Positions 1-9,616 of a stretch of DNA of 64,000 nt are shown piece after piece. Source of the DNA: CAZCBX01 sp964497185 (GTDB lineage: Bacteria > Bdellovibrionota_G > JALEGL01 > JAGRMV01); the NCBI GenBank assembly GCA_964497185.1, contig CAZCBX010000014.1, positions 6,625 through 70,624 on the forward strand, given 5' to 3'. The position numbers were made by a program, and so were the translations under genes. Every line of letters begins with the position of its first letter. Within the stretch, counting starts at the first letter, position 1. The notes under the pieces were generated by a model that saw nothing but the letters and a program-made list of their open reading frames with translations, searched no databases and was not told where the DNA came from.

Positions 1-3000
1 ATGATCTTTCAAATAGTGCTTCAGTGTATAGACCAAGTAATCGATGCCCGTATTGTGAAATAGTCCATTTAAGTCTTGCTCTACTTTTTGAGAAAAAGCC
101 TGGGGACTGGCACCGCTTTGAAGCATGTTGATGGCATTTTGAGAAATTGCAGGCAGCTTTAATTCAACCACTTGGGAAGCACCACCTGGATATGAATAGC
201 GACTGGTCGCATATTCTACATTCGGGTTAAGTGTATCAGCGTAAGCTCGAAGGATATCCTGCAAAATCGGTTTGTAATCAGTGACATCTTTCCACTGCTT
301 ACCTTGAAGTTTTTGGGCAATGATCAGATCAATTTTTTCATACATTTTCAACCCTTGCATGTCTCCATTGAGTTTGGCTTTTTCCACCAGCTGTTGTGCA
401 GCAAATTGTGCATCGAGCGCTTTTTTGACTTCGGTTTGCACGTCTTCTTTGGTGAAGTTGGGCGTGTCTGCTGGTTGAGCGGAGCGTTGGGCTATGGTTT
501 GGTCCAAAGCGCTGCCCAAGATGTCCAAGGCTTTGAGTAGGGCTTGATCTTGGCCTGAAAGCGCTGGTTGTTCGGGTTCTGTGTAGACCTCTTCGCCATT
601 GGCGACGTCTTGATGTTTTTCAATGACTTCGGCTGCATTGCCCACTGTTTCCAAAGGCATGCCTTCGGGGGTGATGGGGGCTAGCTCTTCTTTGAGCGCG
701 TCACTTAACGGCGCTTGTTTTTCTTGATCCGTTAATTGTTCGGGCTCAATCTCACCTGCAGCCACCGCGGCCAAGGTTTCGTTTTGCACGGCTTCTTTTT
801 GTGCATCTTCTGTAGAAATTTCTTCAATGTCCTCAACGGTGGTCTCTAGTGCGGCCAGTTCTTCTTGGGCTTTTTTGGCGGCATCTGGATCCTCTTGGGC
901 GTTTTTCTCTGTGGCTTTGGCTGTTTTTTGTTTGTCACGAATTAACGCGACCGCATCGCCGACGGTTTCTAGCTCTTGATCTTGCGCGGCATGTGCTTGC
1001 AAGTCTTCTTTGATTTCTGAATCCAGCGGCTCGTTGAGCATGTCACCTTCCAATAGTTTGATTGGTTTTTTGCCATCCACAACGCTTTGCAAATACTCTT
1101 TTTGCTCGCTTCGGTTTTCACGTACGGGAAGATCTTGTTTGTGCTCTTGAAGCGCTTGGCCAACTTTTTCTTGCGCATCCACGGCCAGCTCACGTTGGTC
1201 GTTGGTTGCGTTTTGTGCCTGCTGCTGTTTGCGCTCTTGAATCAATTTTTCTGCATCACCCAAGGTTTCGACGTTTCGTTCACCTGGTTGGGGATTGAGT
1301 GCTTCGGCCACGCTGGGAGCAATGGGGTCATTGGCGCGCTCGGGATCCAATGGTTGACCATTGATCATGTTTTCCAAATCTTGCACTTGCGCCTTGGTTT
1401 CTTTGGCTTCATCCAACTCCGGATCAATGCCTGCATCTTTTTGGGCTTGCGTGGGCAGTCCGTCCACCAAGGTTTTGGCATCGTCCAAGGTTTCAAGTTC
1501 TTGTCCTTCGGTTGCAAATGGGGCCAGAATGCGTTTGTCTTCTTCTTTCAACGGCGCACTGCCTTCCCATGTGGATGCATCCGCCACGCTGGGATCTTCC
1601 AAGTATTTGGAAAGTTGCTCTATGGCAGTGGGCGCTGGATCAGCGGTGGCATCCGATGCAGCTGAAGCCGATTGCGCCAAGCTTGGGTCTATGTCGTTTG
1701 CAGCTGGTTTGGATGCAAGATCACGGTATTGTTGATCCAAGCTTTGATCCGCACGTGTTTGTAGCTGCGCTTTTTTGGCTGGATCGGAAAGATAAGATGC
1801 ATCAAGTTTAGCCACTTTGTCTTGAAGCGGTGCTTGGGCTTTTTCAAAAGCTTGTTTGGCTTGTTCACGTTGAACTATGTCACCAAAAGTGCCCATTGCA
1901 TAGTGATCTTGTACCGCAGCATCCATTTGTGCTTCGTACAACTCGCCGCGCGCGTCTTCTACTTTTTGTTGCTCGGCATTGTATGCGGCTTTTTGGGCTG
2001 GCGTCCAACCATCGATGATTGCAGGCCAGTCGGTGGCTTTGTCTGGACTCAAACCGTAAGCTTGATTGATTTCTTCTTGTTGCGCGTCCAAATAATCGTC
2101 CACGCTTTGGCCGGGTGACAAGGGCGCATCAAAATCTTCAACGATGGCTTGACGCTCTGCTTGCGTAATGCCATCTGGATTGAGCGCACGGGCCTGTTCC
2201 AATTTTTCAGACCACTGTTGGGCCGCATATTCACGTTGATCGCGCGAAGGTAGAGCCGCAATGCGCTGGTGCGCGGCTTCAATGATGCCCGGCGAGATTT
2301 GTGCTGGATCCAGGCCGGCAATTTGATCGGTGAGTTGTTTGGCTTCGGGTTGATCGTGAAAAAGGATGTCGCGTTCCACTGCATCACGCTGGGCTTGAAA
2401 CAATGGTTTTTGCGCTTCTGAGCAGTTGCCTTCACAACGCGCATCGATGCCTTCGAGCATACCCAAGTATTCTTGTTTTTTTAACGCCACTTCATGAGGA
2501 AGCGCAGTGGGCGCCTGGTGATCGTAGTAACTGGTCACCGCTTCTTGCAAGTTGGATAAATCATCCATGATGCCTTGATCGGCTGCTGTGGCATTGTCAG
2601 CCAACAGCTTTTTCGCAGGCGTAGCTGCCTGGTCGATGTGGGTCGGCCCATCTTTGGCTGCTTCATCTGTGACTTGGTTTTCTGCTTCTACATTTGAAAC
2701 CGTTGGTGTGGTGATGGGTTTGGCCAGCTCGGCTTCCATCTCCTCCCACTGCTCTTGCGTGTCCTGCTCCGCTTGCTCCATCAATTGTGTTTTTTGTTCG
2801 GGCGTTGCCAAATAAGCTGGGTCCAACTGCTCAATTTTGGTTTTAAGCTGTTCTTTTTTCTGACTGACGCGATCGGCCGCTTCGGTTTGCGCGGTTGGAT
2901 CACCAAAGGCAGCTTGTGCATATTCATCTTGCACCGCTGCATCCATTTGCGCTTCGATCAGACTTGCGCGTGCCTCTTCTATTGGACCACGCTCTGCTTT

Positions 3001-4938
3001 ATACGCTTCTTGCTGCTCTGGGGTGAGTTGGTTTTCAATAAAGGCGGCTTTGTCTTCTTCCTTTTTAGGCAGACCATATTCGGCATCCAATTTTGCTTCT
3101 TGCTCATCCAAAAATGCTTCAATGCTTTGGCCGTCGGCAGGTTGCGCATCGAAGTTTTCTACGATGCGTTTTCGCTGACTTGGGTCAATGCCATCTGGAT
3201 TGAGTGCACGGGCCTGGGCCACTTTTTCCGACCATCTTTTTGCAGCGTCGGCTTGTAGCGCTGGGGTAGAAAGTTTGCCAATGCGTCGATGGGCTTGCTC
3301 CATCATTTGCGCATCGATGGCTGCGGGATCCAACAGCGCCATATCATCGGCTAGTTTTTTAGCTTCGGGTTGGTCGTACAATGCCACTGAACGCTCAAGG
3401 GCATCGCGTTTTTGTTGAAATACAGGTTTTTGTGCATCGGAACAATCGGTTGCGCATTTTGCGTCGATGGTTTCAAGTCGATCTAAAAATTCTTGTTGTC
3501 GCTGCGCCACGACCTGGGGCGTATCATTGAATGCCTGCTCGTATAAATAGGTAGAAGCATCATCCTCCAACGTTTGCAATTCTTCCATCACCGCAATGTC
3601 AGCATCGGTGGGATTGGGATTGGTGAAGATTTGACGCTTTTGTTCCATTGTTGCCGGCGCTGCAACCTTGCTTGCATTGCCTTTGGTGCGAAGGGCTTGA
3701 TCAAGCGCAGGTATTTTTTTGGCAATGGCTTGGTCCATCGCATTGATGGTTTGTCGGTCACTGTCGCTTAAATTTTCGTCCATAAATTTGGACTCTTGAT
3801 CATTGAGTTTTAAAATCGCCGCTGCGGCAGATGGCGCGTAGTCTTGACCTTGATTTAAATCTTGCAAAAGTTTTTGCATCGCTTGATTTAGCTCAATGTT
3901 GCTATGGGTTTGATTGCGGCAGTCTTCTTTATCTTGCGCATCGTGACCATCTTGCAATCCTTTGAGAAAACAATAAATGGCGTTCATGTTGGCAGACAAA
4001 GAAATGGCTTCATCACCTTCACCTGCGCCTGGAATGACGGGCTCCACGATGGTTTGTGCTTGAGCTTTGGGCTTGGTGGGTACGGAAATGGCAGGCAACG
4101 TTGTACCAGCAGGCATCGCATTGGCAGCCATGACCCACTGACGAATTTCTTCACCTGTGGCACCACTAGATAACATCGACTCCACGCCGACCAACGTACC
4201 TTGTTGTTTTTGTAACTTGGCCACCACTTTGTTTTCTTCAATGCCAGTGGCTTGGTTGGCCATGGCTTGATACAAATCTTTGAGCGCACGAACATCGGCC
4301 AGGGCTTGGTTTCGAACTTCGTCTTGACTGAGATCCTTTAGAGCCAAATTTTGTAGAAACGCGTTTACGCTGCTCAGCACTGCATCGACTTCATCGATGG
4401 AGAGGGCTGCCTGGCCATCTTCCATATTCAATTGACCTCTTAAATGGCTTTTCAAAATAGCCAAAGAAGTCTCGGGAACCAAGGTGGCCGTGTCAACTTT
4501 GCTGCCCATTTTCACAACACCCTGATTAATTGCTTCTTGATCCGCCTTGGCTTTTTCGGCATTGTCGGCAATGGTTTGTATGGCCTCATCGAGGTCTTCT
4601 TGCACTTGGGGATCGAGTTCCAATACCGATGGATCGAAGGGGATGGGTTGTGAATCAGCTGGATTGCCGATCATGGGGTTGCCTTGATTGGTGCGCGTAC
4701 GACCGCCATCGGGCTGAAGTCCCCCACCTTGAAAACCACCCGCACTGGGGAAAAACGTACCTGTTCGCTGCGCGTTGTTGGTGCGGCCCTTGGCATTGGT
4801 TTTGGACCCATTGGCTTTTTGAAAGCCCGCACCTGCTCGTGCATTGTAATCGTTGTCACAAGCTGAAAGAAGCAACACCAAGCCAAGAATGCCCAAGCTT
4901 TGAAACGATGCGATGCGATGGATGTAGTGTAAAATCAT
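1..4938 (-). CDS. Giant repeat-containing lipoprotein, 3' end outside the window
   Basis: The frame is open from the ATG at 4938 to the left edge, giving 1646 residues without a stop. The N-terminus is a lipoprotein signal: a hydrophobic stretch ending in the lipobox LSAC, with Cys27 as the lipidation site. Two long internal repeats of about 290 residues (451-741 and 791-1078) share blocks such as ARALNPDGI and EAQMDAAVQD. After them come four short repeats around LETvGDA. The remainder is rich in Gln, Ala, Glu and Asp and probably mostly helical. A second in-frame ATG lies at 4944; 4938 is preferred because AAAGGA sits 9 nt ahead of it. It is the last seen gene of an operon of exported proteins behind a sigma-54 promoter. 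I recognise no family. Anchoring in the envelope is inferred from the lipobox. Confidence 0.85.
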   Translation of the reverse strand, partial: MILHYIHRIASFQSLGILGLVLLLSACDNDYNARAGAGFQKANGSKTNAKGRTNNAQRTGTFFPSAGGFQGGGLQPDGGRTRTNQGNPMIGNPADSQPIPFDPSVLELDPQVQEDLDEAIQTIADNAEKAKADQEAINQGVVKMGSKVDTATLVPETSLAILKSHLRGQLNMEDGQAALSIDEVDAVLSSVNAFLQNLALKDLSQDEVRNQALADVRALKDLYQAMANQATGIEENKVVAKLQKQQGTLVGVESMLSSGATGEEIRQWVMAANAMPAGTTLPAISVPTKPKAQAQTIVEPVIPGAGEGDEAISLSANMNAIYCFLKGLQDGHDAQDKEDCRNQTHSNIELNQAMQKLLQDLNQGQDYAPSAAAAILKLNDQESKFMDENLSDSDRQTINAMDQAIAKKIPALDQALRTKGNASKVAAPATMEQKRQIFTNPNPTDADIAVMEELQTLEDDASTYLYEQAFNDTPQVVAQRQQEFLDRLETIDAKCATDCSDAQKPVFQQKRDALERSVALYDQPEAKKLADDMALLDPAAIDAQMMEQAHRRIGKLSTPALQADAAKRWSEKVAQARALNPDGIDPSQRKRIVENFDAQPADGQSIEAFLDEQEAKLDAEYGLPKKEEDKAAFIENQLTPEQQEAYKAERGPIEEARASLIEAQMDAAVQDEYAQAAFGDPTAQTEAADRVSQKKEQLKTKIEQLDPAYLATPEQKTQLMEQAEQDTQEQWEEMEAELAKPITTPTVSNVEAENQVTDEAAKDGPTHIDQAATPAKKLLADNATAADQGIMDDLSNLQEAVTSYYDHQAPTALPHEVALKKQEYLGMLEGIDARCEGNCSEAQKPLFQAQRDAVERDILFHDQPEAKQLTDQIAGLDPAQISPGIIEAAHQRIAALPSRDQREYAAQQWSEKLEQARALNPDGITQAERQAIVEDFDAPLSPGQSVDDYLDAQQEEINQAYGLSPDKATDWPAIIDGWTPAQKAAYNAEQQKVEDARGELYEAQMDAAVQDHYAMGTFGDIVQREQAKQAFEKAQAPLQDKVAKLDASYLSDPAKKAQLQTRADQSLDQQYRDLASKPAANDIDPSLAQSASAASDATADPAPTAIEQLSKYLEDPSVADASTWEGSAPLKEEDKRILAPFATEGQELETLDDAKTLVDGLPTQAQKDAGIDPELDEAKETKAQVQDLENMINGQPLDPERANDPIAPSVAEALNPQPGERNVETLGDAEKLIQERKQQQAQNATNDQRELAVDAQEKVGQALQEHKQDLPVRENRSEQKEYLQSVVDGKKPIKLLEGDMLNEPLDSEIKEDLQAHAAQDQELETVGDAVALIRDKQKTAKATEKNAQEDPDAAKKAQEELAALETTVEDIEEISTEDAQKEAVQNETLAAVAAGEIEPEQLTDQEKQAPLSDALKEELAPITPEGMPLETVGNAAEVIEKHQDVANGEEVYTEPEQPALSGQDQALLKALDILGSALDQTIAQRSAQPADTPNFTKEDVQTEVKKALDAQFAAQQLVEKAKLNGDMQGLKMYEKIDLIIAQKLQGKQWKDVTDYKPILQDILRAYADTLNPNVEYATSRYSYPGGASQVVELKLPAISQNAINMLQSGASPQAFSQKVEQDLNGLFHNTGIDYLVYTLKHYLKDH
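640..1500 (-). repeat. Four short LETvGDA repeats in the giant lipoprotein
   Basis: Four related segments read ELETLDDAKTLV (about 1470-1500), NVETLGDAEKLI (about 1235-1270), ELETVGDAVALI (about 935-970) and PLETVGNAAEVI (about 625-660). Each follows a short acidic, proline-containing stretch and leads into a Gln/Lys-rich helix. Spacing is roughly 78 to 105 residues. They lie downstream of the two long repeats and are a separate repeat type. Confidence 0.75.
1705..2568 (-). repeat. Long internal protein repeat, copy B of the giant lipoprotein
   Basis: Encodes residues 791-1078, starting MDDLSNLQEA and ending near LASKP. It parallels copy A: DARCEGNCSEAQKP, DQPEAK, WSEK, ARALNPDGI, PGQSVDDYLD, EAQMDAAVQD, LDASYL. 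The copies are clearly diverged in protein sequence, which suggests an old duplication kept for structure. Confidence 0.85.
2716..3588 (-). repeat. Long internal protein repeat, copy A of the giant lipoprotein
   Basis: Encodes residues 451-741. It starts MEELQTLEDD and ends near AELAKP. It aligns along its whole length with copy B (1705-2568). Shared landmarks in the same order are a Cys pair (DAKCATDCSDAQKP), a DQPEAK block, a WSEK block, ARALNPDGI, a DGQSIEAFLD block, EAQMDAAVQD and a closing LDPAYL block. Confidence 0.85.
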
Positions 4939-4950
4939 GTTCATTGTCCT

Positions 4951-5931
4951 TTATTCATCAACCTGTTGATCTTTAAAATCATCTTTTACATTTGCAAATG
5001 ATTGTATGGCTTGCATTGGTTCGACACCTTCTTCGCTGAAACCAGCGCCTTTGATAAATGCAAATTTCAAATATTCGTTCCACGTGGCTTCAAGCAATGC
5101 ACCTTGATTGTTGTCAATGTAATCAGCGTAAGCGCCAAATGGTTGATGGGCTGGATCGCCGAAATACCGATTCAGCTTGGCGGCCTCTGGCATCACTTGT
5201 GCAATTTTTTCAAGAAGTTTTCGTTCTGTTTGGTTTTTGGCATAACTCAATTGCTTGACTTCGTTGATCCACTGGATGAATTGCGCTTTGTATTCAGATG
5301 CTTCTAACGAATCCAATAAATTGGATTTGCAGTATTCATGATAGGTTTGAAGGCCTTGAGGACCTCGCACCATCACAAATGGGGCAAGAAGCTCATATTG
5401 AACCGCGCTATAAATCACCACAGGTGAGTTGTGGGTAATGCAACGATAGTTAAAGCCTTCATACACATGAATATCTTGTTCGCGGTCTTCTTCGATGCGT
5501 TTGCCCCAGTAACGACCTGCAGCATCGGCTGCACTGTCAATTTCCACCAGAATATTGGCTTCTTTGGTTTTATGATCAACTACATCATGAATGGATGAAA
5601 TCGAAGGGTGGATGGTGATCAGCGCATTGATTTCTTGTGTGGTCATGGTTGACACGTATCCGTATTTTAAGAATTCACTCGTAGATATGTCGGCTTTGGG
5701 TAAGGGGGGGACGGGCAAAATTTCTTCGACAGGTTCAGTTTCCAACGTATCTTCGGGCATTTCCACCACTGAGCTGTCTGCATCCACTTCATTGCCCAAA
5801 GGCATAAGCTCATACAAATCCATCACGGTATCCAAATCGGGATAACCTGTTTCAGAGGTATCTTCTTGTCCCATGGCTGAAGCCGAAAACAGGATGACCA
5901 TCATGGCCAGGAGGGTGGTTGCTTTTTTCAT
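4951..5931 (-). CDS. Exported protein of unknown function, 326 aa
   Basis: The N-terminus MKKATTLLAMMVILFSASAMG is a typical Sec signal peptide with likely cleavage after SAMG or near it and no lipobox Cys, so a periplasmic protein is expected. An acidic, proline-rich segment follows (about residues 20-75), then a mixed globular region with Cys residues in RCITH and HEYCKS. The ATG at 5931 was chosen over the longer reading from 5967 because AAGGA precedes it at good spacing and it begins the signal peptide; the longer start would overlap the upstream stop. It lies 12 nt before the giant lipoprotein gene in one operon. I do not recognise the family. Confidence 0.75.
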   Translation of the reverse strand: MKKATTLLAMMVILFSASAMGQEDTSETGYPDLDTVMDLYELMPLGNEVDADSSVVEMPEDTLETEPVEEILPVPPLPKADISTSEFLKYGYVSTMTTQEINALITIHPSISSIHDVVDHKTKEANILVEIDSAADAAGRYWGKRIEEDREQDIHVYEGFNYRCITHNSPVVIYSAVQYELLAPFVMVRGPQGLQTYHEYCKSNLLDSLEASEYKAQFIQWINEVKQLSYAKNQTERKLLEKIAQVMPEAAKLNRYFGDPAHQPFGAYADYIDNNQGALLEATWNEYLKFAFIKGAGFSEEGVEPMQAIQSFANVKDDFKDQQVDE

Positions 5932-5959
5932 CGTCTTTGTTCCTTGTTGCTTCAACATT

Positions 5960-7051
5960 TTATACATCCCTTCGATCGGTCAAAACCAACTGAAAACTTT
6001 GATCATCGAGTTTTTTAGCCCATTCAATGGTGGCGTCATCTTCAATGTAGCTACGCATGGCCGGTGTTTCTTGCATTACCTGATTGCCTACCATGGGCAG
6101 CGCAAAAAAACCATAGGCCTTGGCTTGCGCGCTGGTTGCTTGTTTCAAAAAAGAAAATAGCGGGGCGTTGGCGTGCTGCTGCATGGGTACAAGTTCTTCC
6201 ATGGTTTTGGCCACTTGAATGGAAAATACAGGCTTCTGGCTGATGGTGGCTTTGGGCTGACCAAACACCCCTTGGTCGTTGAGGCGGATAAGCCATTGCA
6301 ACGTGGTTTGAGGGTGGGATTGGCTTAACGCTGCCAGATAAACTTGACCTTGGTCGGTCCAGGTTTGAATGTGGGCGCGGCGTATTTTGGCCTCAATCAG
6401 CACCGTGCTGGGGCTTTCCTGAAACTGTTCTCGATGCACACGCATGATGCTTGAAAGCAAGTCTTCGACTTGCGCGCGGTGGTCTTTTAAAGATTGGGTG
6501 TGGTCTTCAATGGCTGAAACAAGCTGCAGAATTTGGTTTGGATACACCGTGACATGACCGTTTTCATCGGCCTGTGCAAAATCAATTTGCTCCATTTGTA
6601 GCACGTCTTTGATCAATGATTGATGTTTGGCGGAAATGAGCGTGTAGGGCAAATCTTGGCTTTGGCTTAGCGCTGCAAGTTGGCTTTCTTGCCTTTGGTT
6701 CATTTGCACATGATTTTTGAGCTCTTGATCGAGCGCCTCAAGCGTGGCTTGAAACTCTTGGGTTTTTTCGGCCAAATGCGCTTCGGCGTTATCTTCAGCC
6801 AATTTGATGGCTTCGGCGCGGGCTTTTTCCATGTTTTCTAGGGTTTGGGCCTGTTCTTTTTGAGCCTGGCCCATGAGCGCTTCCATCTCTGTTTTTTGCG
6901 CAGCAAGCTGCGCTTGAACATCGTCCGACGAAGCGTTTTGCTCCGTTTTGCGCACACCTGCTCCTAAATCATCGCAGGCGGTAAGCATCATGGCCATCGC
7001 CATCGGAAAGCAAAGGCGGATCCAAGGTTTATGGGATACACGCACCCGCAT
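5960..7051 (-). CDS. Coiled-coil lipoprotein of unknown function, 363 aa
   Basis: A signal peptide ends in the lipobox LTAC, so the mature protein should be membrane anchored. Residues from about 40 to 130 are rich in Glu, Gln, Ala and Lys with the heptad look of a coiled coil; a globular domain with several Trp follows. The ATG at 7051 overlaps the upstream TGA (TGATG), a common sign of translational coupling; a GTG one codon earlier is the alternative. It is the second gene of the exported-protein operon. No family recognised. Confidence 0.75.
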   Translation of the reverse strand: MRVRVSHKPWIRLCFPMAMAMMLTACDDLGAGVRKTEQNASSDDVQAQLAAQKTEMEALMGQAQKEQAQTLENMEKARAEAIKLAEDNAEAHLAEKTQEFQATLEALDQELKNHVQMNQRQESQLAALSQSQDLPYTLISAKHQSLIKDVLQMEQIDFAQADENGHVTVYPNQILQLVSAIEDHTQSLKDHRAQVEDLLSSIMRVHREQFQESPSTVLIEAKIRRAHIQTWTDQGQVYLAALSQSHPQTTLQWLIRLNDQGVFGQPKATISQKPVFSIQVAKTMEELVPMQQHANAPLFSFLKQATSAQAKAYGFFALPMVGNQVMQETPAMRSYIEDDATIEWAKKLDDQSFQLVLTDRRDV

Positions 7052-9333
7052 CACACACCTGGTTGTACAGCCCGAATGGCTTTATACCCTTCCCACTTGT
7101 GGTCATCAATGCGGTTGCTTTTTAGTTCTAGTTTTTCAATGGCAAACTCTGTATCCCGACAAATTTGGTCGGGTTGCACAATCAATTCATACGATTGCAC
7201 GCCTTGATTTTCGTTGGTCAATTTACCGCCGTTGGCTTGTCGCAGTTCCGAAACAATGCCTTTGCTGCTGTTAACTTGGTCACAGTTGGTTACCGTGATC
7301 ACCAGACGGTTCTCAGATTCTTTCTCTGCTAGCTGTCCGTTTAAGGGTTGACCAAACTCTGAACTGGTTTGAATACCGCGAACACCAGAGCCGCTGCTCT
7401 GTTTGGCTTGCACCACATCGATGTATTCAGGCGAAGGCAAATCTTCATTGGTGCCATAGAGATAAATCGGAATGCGAATCGAGCCCGCATCATCCACATT
7501 GGGTTTAAGGATGTGTAAGAACTTATCACCATGGTATTGGGTGATTTCTCGATTTTCAGTGATGGGATCTAAGTCAGTGTCGTCATTGGCTTTAACCACT
7601 TTTTCAGCCACAAAGAAACGCTCTTGTTCAGGCACGCAGGTTACACCTTTGCGCTCTGCAATCGGATACACGCTGGCCATCCCAGCATGCAATGGTTTCC
7701 ATCTCTCTTCGTTGGGCAGTTTGTAAAAAACGCTTTCTGAAAGTGGAACAATGTTGTTTTCGGTGTTGAAATCTTCGTCGTTGGAAACATAGTTGATGAC
7801 CATATGGCTGGTTTTGCAACCAGGGCGGGGCTCAGGCACCACAGCACGTAATTCAGAATTGATGTTCTGCGTTTGTCCGTCTTGGACCGTACCGCTGGTC
7901 ACCAAAATGGTTTGACCATTGACGATGGTGGTGAAAGTTCCTGTTAGTTGGGCGTTGCCCACGATTTGACGACCGGACTTGGTATCCGTGGACAAAAAGC
8001 CGATGGCCAGCTCCGCACCTTCGGGCAACAAAATGTTGCTCTCAAATGCTACTTGGAAGCTGCCCTGCTCCCGCCAGCTGTTGATTTCTTTGCGTAAGCC
8101 ACTGATACGTGCCAAGCTCATCACTTTTGAAGATGGGGCTGGAATGGGCTCAATGGTGCCACCACGGACAATGGCGGTATCGCGATTGGCCGCAATGTCT
8201 GCCACGGTCGGATCCACCACAGGCCATGCTTTGCTATCCACCACGGGTACAGGCACGGGACGTTTGCCCATAAGTCCATCTTTGGTGGGTAGGATTTCTT
8301 CGACGGGCACGTCGTCGTTGCCTTGACTGTCCACCACCGCGCCGTGAAAAATACGTCGGTAAGCAGGTGTATCGCCCTCACCTTTGTTCTTCAACGCAAA
8401 CAATAGATCAAAGTATTCCCGAGAGTACGGCACCTTCACCGTAACACCACTGGGAAGCGTGATTTCTGGCGCTTCGTTTTCTCCCAATCTGGAGTTGCGT
8501 TTGTAGTTGTTTTGCATGCGGTGGAAAATTTGCGCCACGCGCTCCTGATTTTCTTGATCCGCCACGGTGGCTTTGGCTTTGGCTTTCTTGGTATCGGCTT
8601 CGTCTAAATTTTCTTTCTCCTTTTTTTGCGAGGTAAAAAGGCCGGCAAATGGTGGGTTTTTGATGCCTTTGCGCATTTTTTTAAAGCCTTTTTTGCCTTC
8701 AGGAAACTGCACTGCACCCACCAAAAAACCGTTGATTCGATTTGGGTGGATGGCCAAGTATTCATCTTTGACGTCGTGGCTTAAGACTTCCAAAAAGTTA
8801 CCTTTTGATTCAGGGTCTTTGATTTCGATCATGGTTGTGTCGTTGTTGTTGTAACGGGTTTTCATGATCAGTGCTTCACACGCATCTTTGATGCCGTCGT
8901 TTTCCAGCGGTTCGATATCCGACCAAAGGCTATCGATCACGGCATTGGACGCATCGGCTTGGCGCACTTGTTTACAAAATTCAGCAGGACTTAGCGGAGA
9001 TGCTGTGACCAATTGGCCGCTGGCCAATAGCTCAGCTTGACGCTTCATTCGCTCTTCTTTGAGCTTTTTGGCTTGCTCCAACGCTGCTGTGGGATCTTGA
9101 GGTTGGGGGTTGGTATTGGCATTGCCGGCGTTGTTGTTAAAGAAAGGATTGCCCGCACCAAATTGACGGCCACCTTTGTTTCCCAATGGATCACTGGTTT
9201 GTCCGGTGTTGCCACGGTTGGCACCAGAGCCGTAGCGGATACCGCCGGCTTGATCTTGGGTGCAACCTGTACTGACCATAAGTACGATACTGGCCAAAAG
9301 GGCTTGTAAAATATGGGCTCGTTTTTGTTTCAT
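7051..9333 (-). CDS. Large lipoprotein of unknown function, 760 aa
   Basis: The start MKQKRAH leads into a hydrophobic stretch ending STGC, a lipobox. A low-complexity Gly/Asn segment follows (about residues 30-75), then a Lys/Glu-rich helical part to about 280. The C-terminal half is richer in beta-prone sequence and holds scattered Cys residues (PGCKTS, VTCVPE, TNCDQV, DQICRD). The start is well supported: GAGGA lies 8 nt before the ATG. It is the first gene after the sigma-54 promoter at 9393-9410 and overlaps the next gene by one base. I do not recognise a family. Confidence 0.8.
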   Translation of the reverse strand: MKQKRAHILQALLASIVLMVSTGCTQDQAGGIRYGSGANRGNTGQTSDPLGNKGGRQFGAGNPFFNNNAGNANTNPQPQDPTAALEQAKKLKEERMKRQAELLASGQLVTASPLSPAEFCKQVRQADASNAVIDSLWSDIEPLENDGIKDACEALIMKTRYNNNDTTMIEIKDPESKGNFLEVLSHDVKDEYLAIHPNRINGFLVGAVQFPEGKKGFKKMRKGIKNPPFAGLFTSQKKEKENLDEADTKKAKAKATVADQENQERVAQIFHRMQNNYKRNSRLGENEAPEITLPSGVTVKVPYSREYFDLLFALKNKGEGDTPAYRRIFHGAVVDSQGNDDVPVEEILPTKDGLMGKRPVPVPVVDSKAWPVVDPTVADIAANRDTAIVRGGTIEPIPAPSSKVMSLARISGLRKEINSWREQGSFQVAFESNILLPEGAELAIGFLSTDTKSGRQIVGNAQLTGTFTTIVNGQTILVTSGTVQDGQTQNINSELRAVVPEPRPGCKTSHMVINYVSNDEDFNTENNIVPLSESVFYKLPNEERWKPLHAGMASVYPIAERKGVTCVPEQERFFVAEKVVKANDDTDLDPITENREITQYHGDKFLHILKPNVDDAGSIRIPIYLYGTNEDLPSPEYIDVVQAKQSSGSGVRGIQTSSEFGQPLNGQLAEKESENRLVITVTNCDQVNSSKGIVSELRQANGGKLTNENQGVQSYELIVQPDQICRDTEFAIEKLELKSNRIDDHKWEGYKAIRAVQPGV

Positions 9334-9392
9334 CTTTTATTCCTCTTTGTATGCATGACCCATGGACATCCATTTGTCATCGTAAGGATATA

Positions 9393-9410
9393 AGCAAGGG
9401 CCGTACCAAA
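9393..9410 (-). promoter_or_regulatory. Sigma-54 (RpoN) promoter of the lipoprotein operon
   Basis: Reading the minus strand, TTTGGTACGGCCCTTGCT matches the -24/-12 consensus: GG (9407-9406) and GC (9395-9394) are separated by exactly 10 nt, and TTGC is intact. The start site should be near 9383, leaving about 50 nt before the ATG at 9333. Sigma-54 promoters need an enhancer-binding activator; the dyad at 9472-9509 is well placed for one. Confidence 0.8.
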
Positions 9411-9471
9411 GTTTATTTGTATTTTATTTCAATAAAAACAGATACTTATAATACCAGTGGCTTGGCTTTTG

Positions 9472-9509
9472 TGAGACATTTTGCCTGGGCTTGTGACAAA
9501 AATGTCTCA
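9472..9509. promoter_or_regulatory. Inverted repeat, candidate enhancer-binding site
   Basis: TGAGACATTTT and its complement AAAATGTCTCA face each other across about 15 nt. Inside the right half, GACAAAAATGTC is itself a palindrome (GACA-N4-TGTC); the left half holds the related GACATTTTGCC. The centre lies about 107 nt upstream of the predicted sigma-54 start site, the usual range for activator sites. Alternative: on the plus strand it is followed by TTTTTT and could fold as a terminator, but no plus-strand gene ends here. Confidence 0.55.
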
Positions 9510-9616
9510 GTTTTTTGCGCCTGCATCCAAGGCTTAGCAAGGATGCTGAGCCATGTCAACACGATGCGTTAAGCTTTTTTTGGCGTTCATTTGGGTCAAA
9601 TATGGACGGTGCGTCG

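Noticed and set aside
1087..1665. Plus-strand ORFs (including one of 192 aa) across 300-4650
   Set aside because: They lie opposite the open frame of the giant lipoprotein, have no ribosome sites and show composition expected of an antisense shadow.
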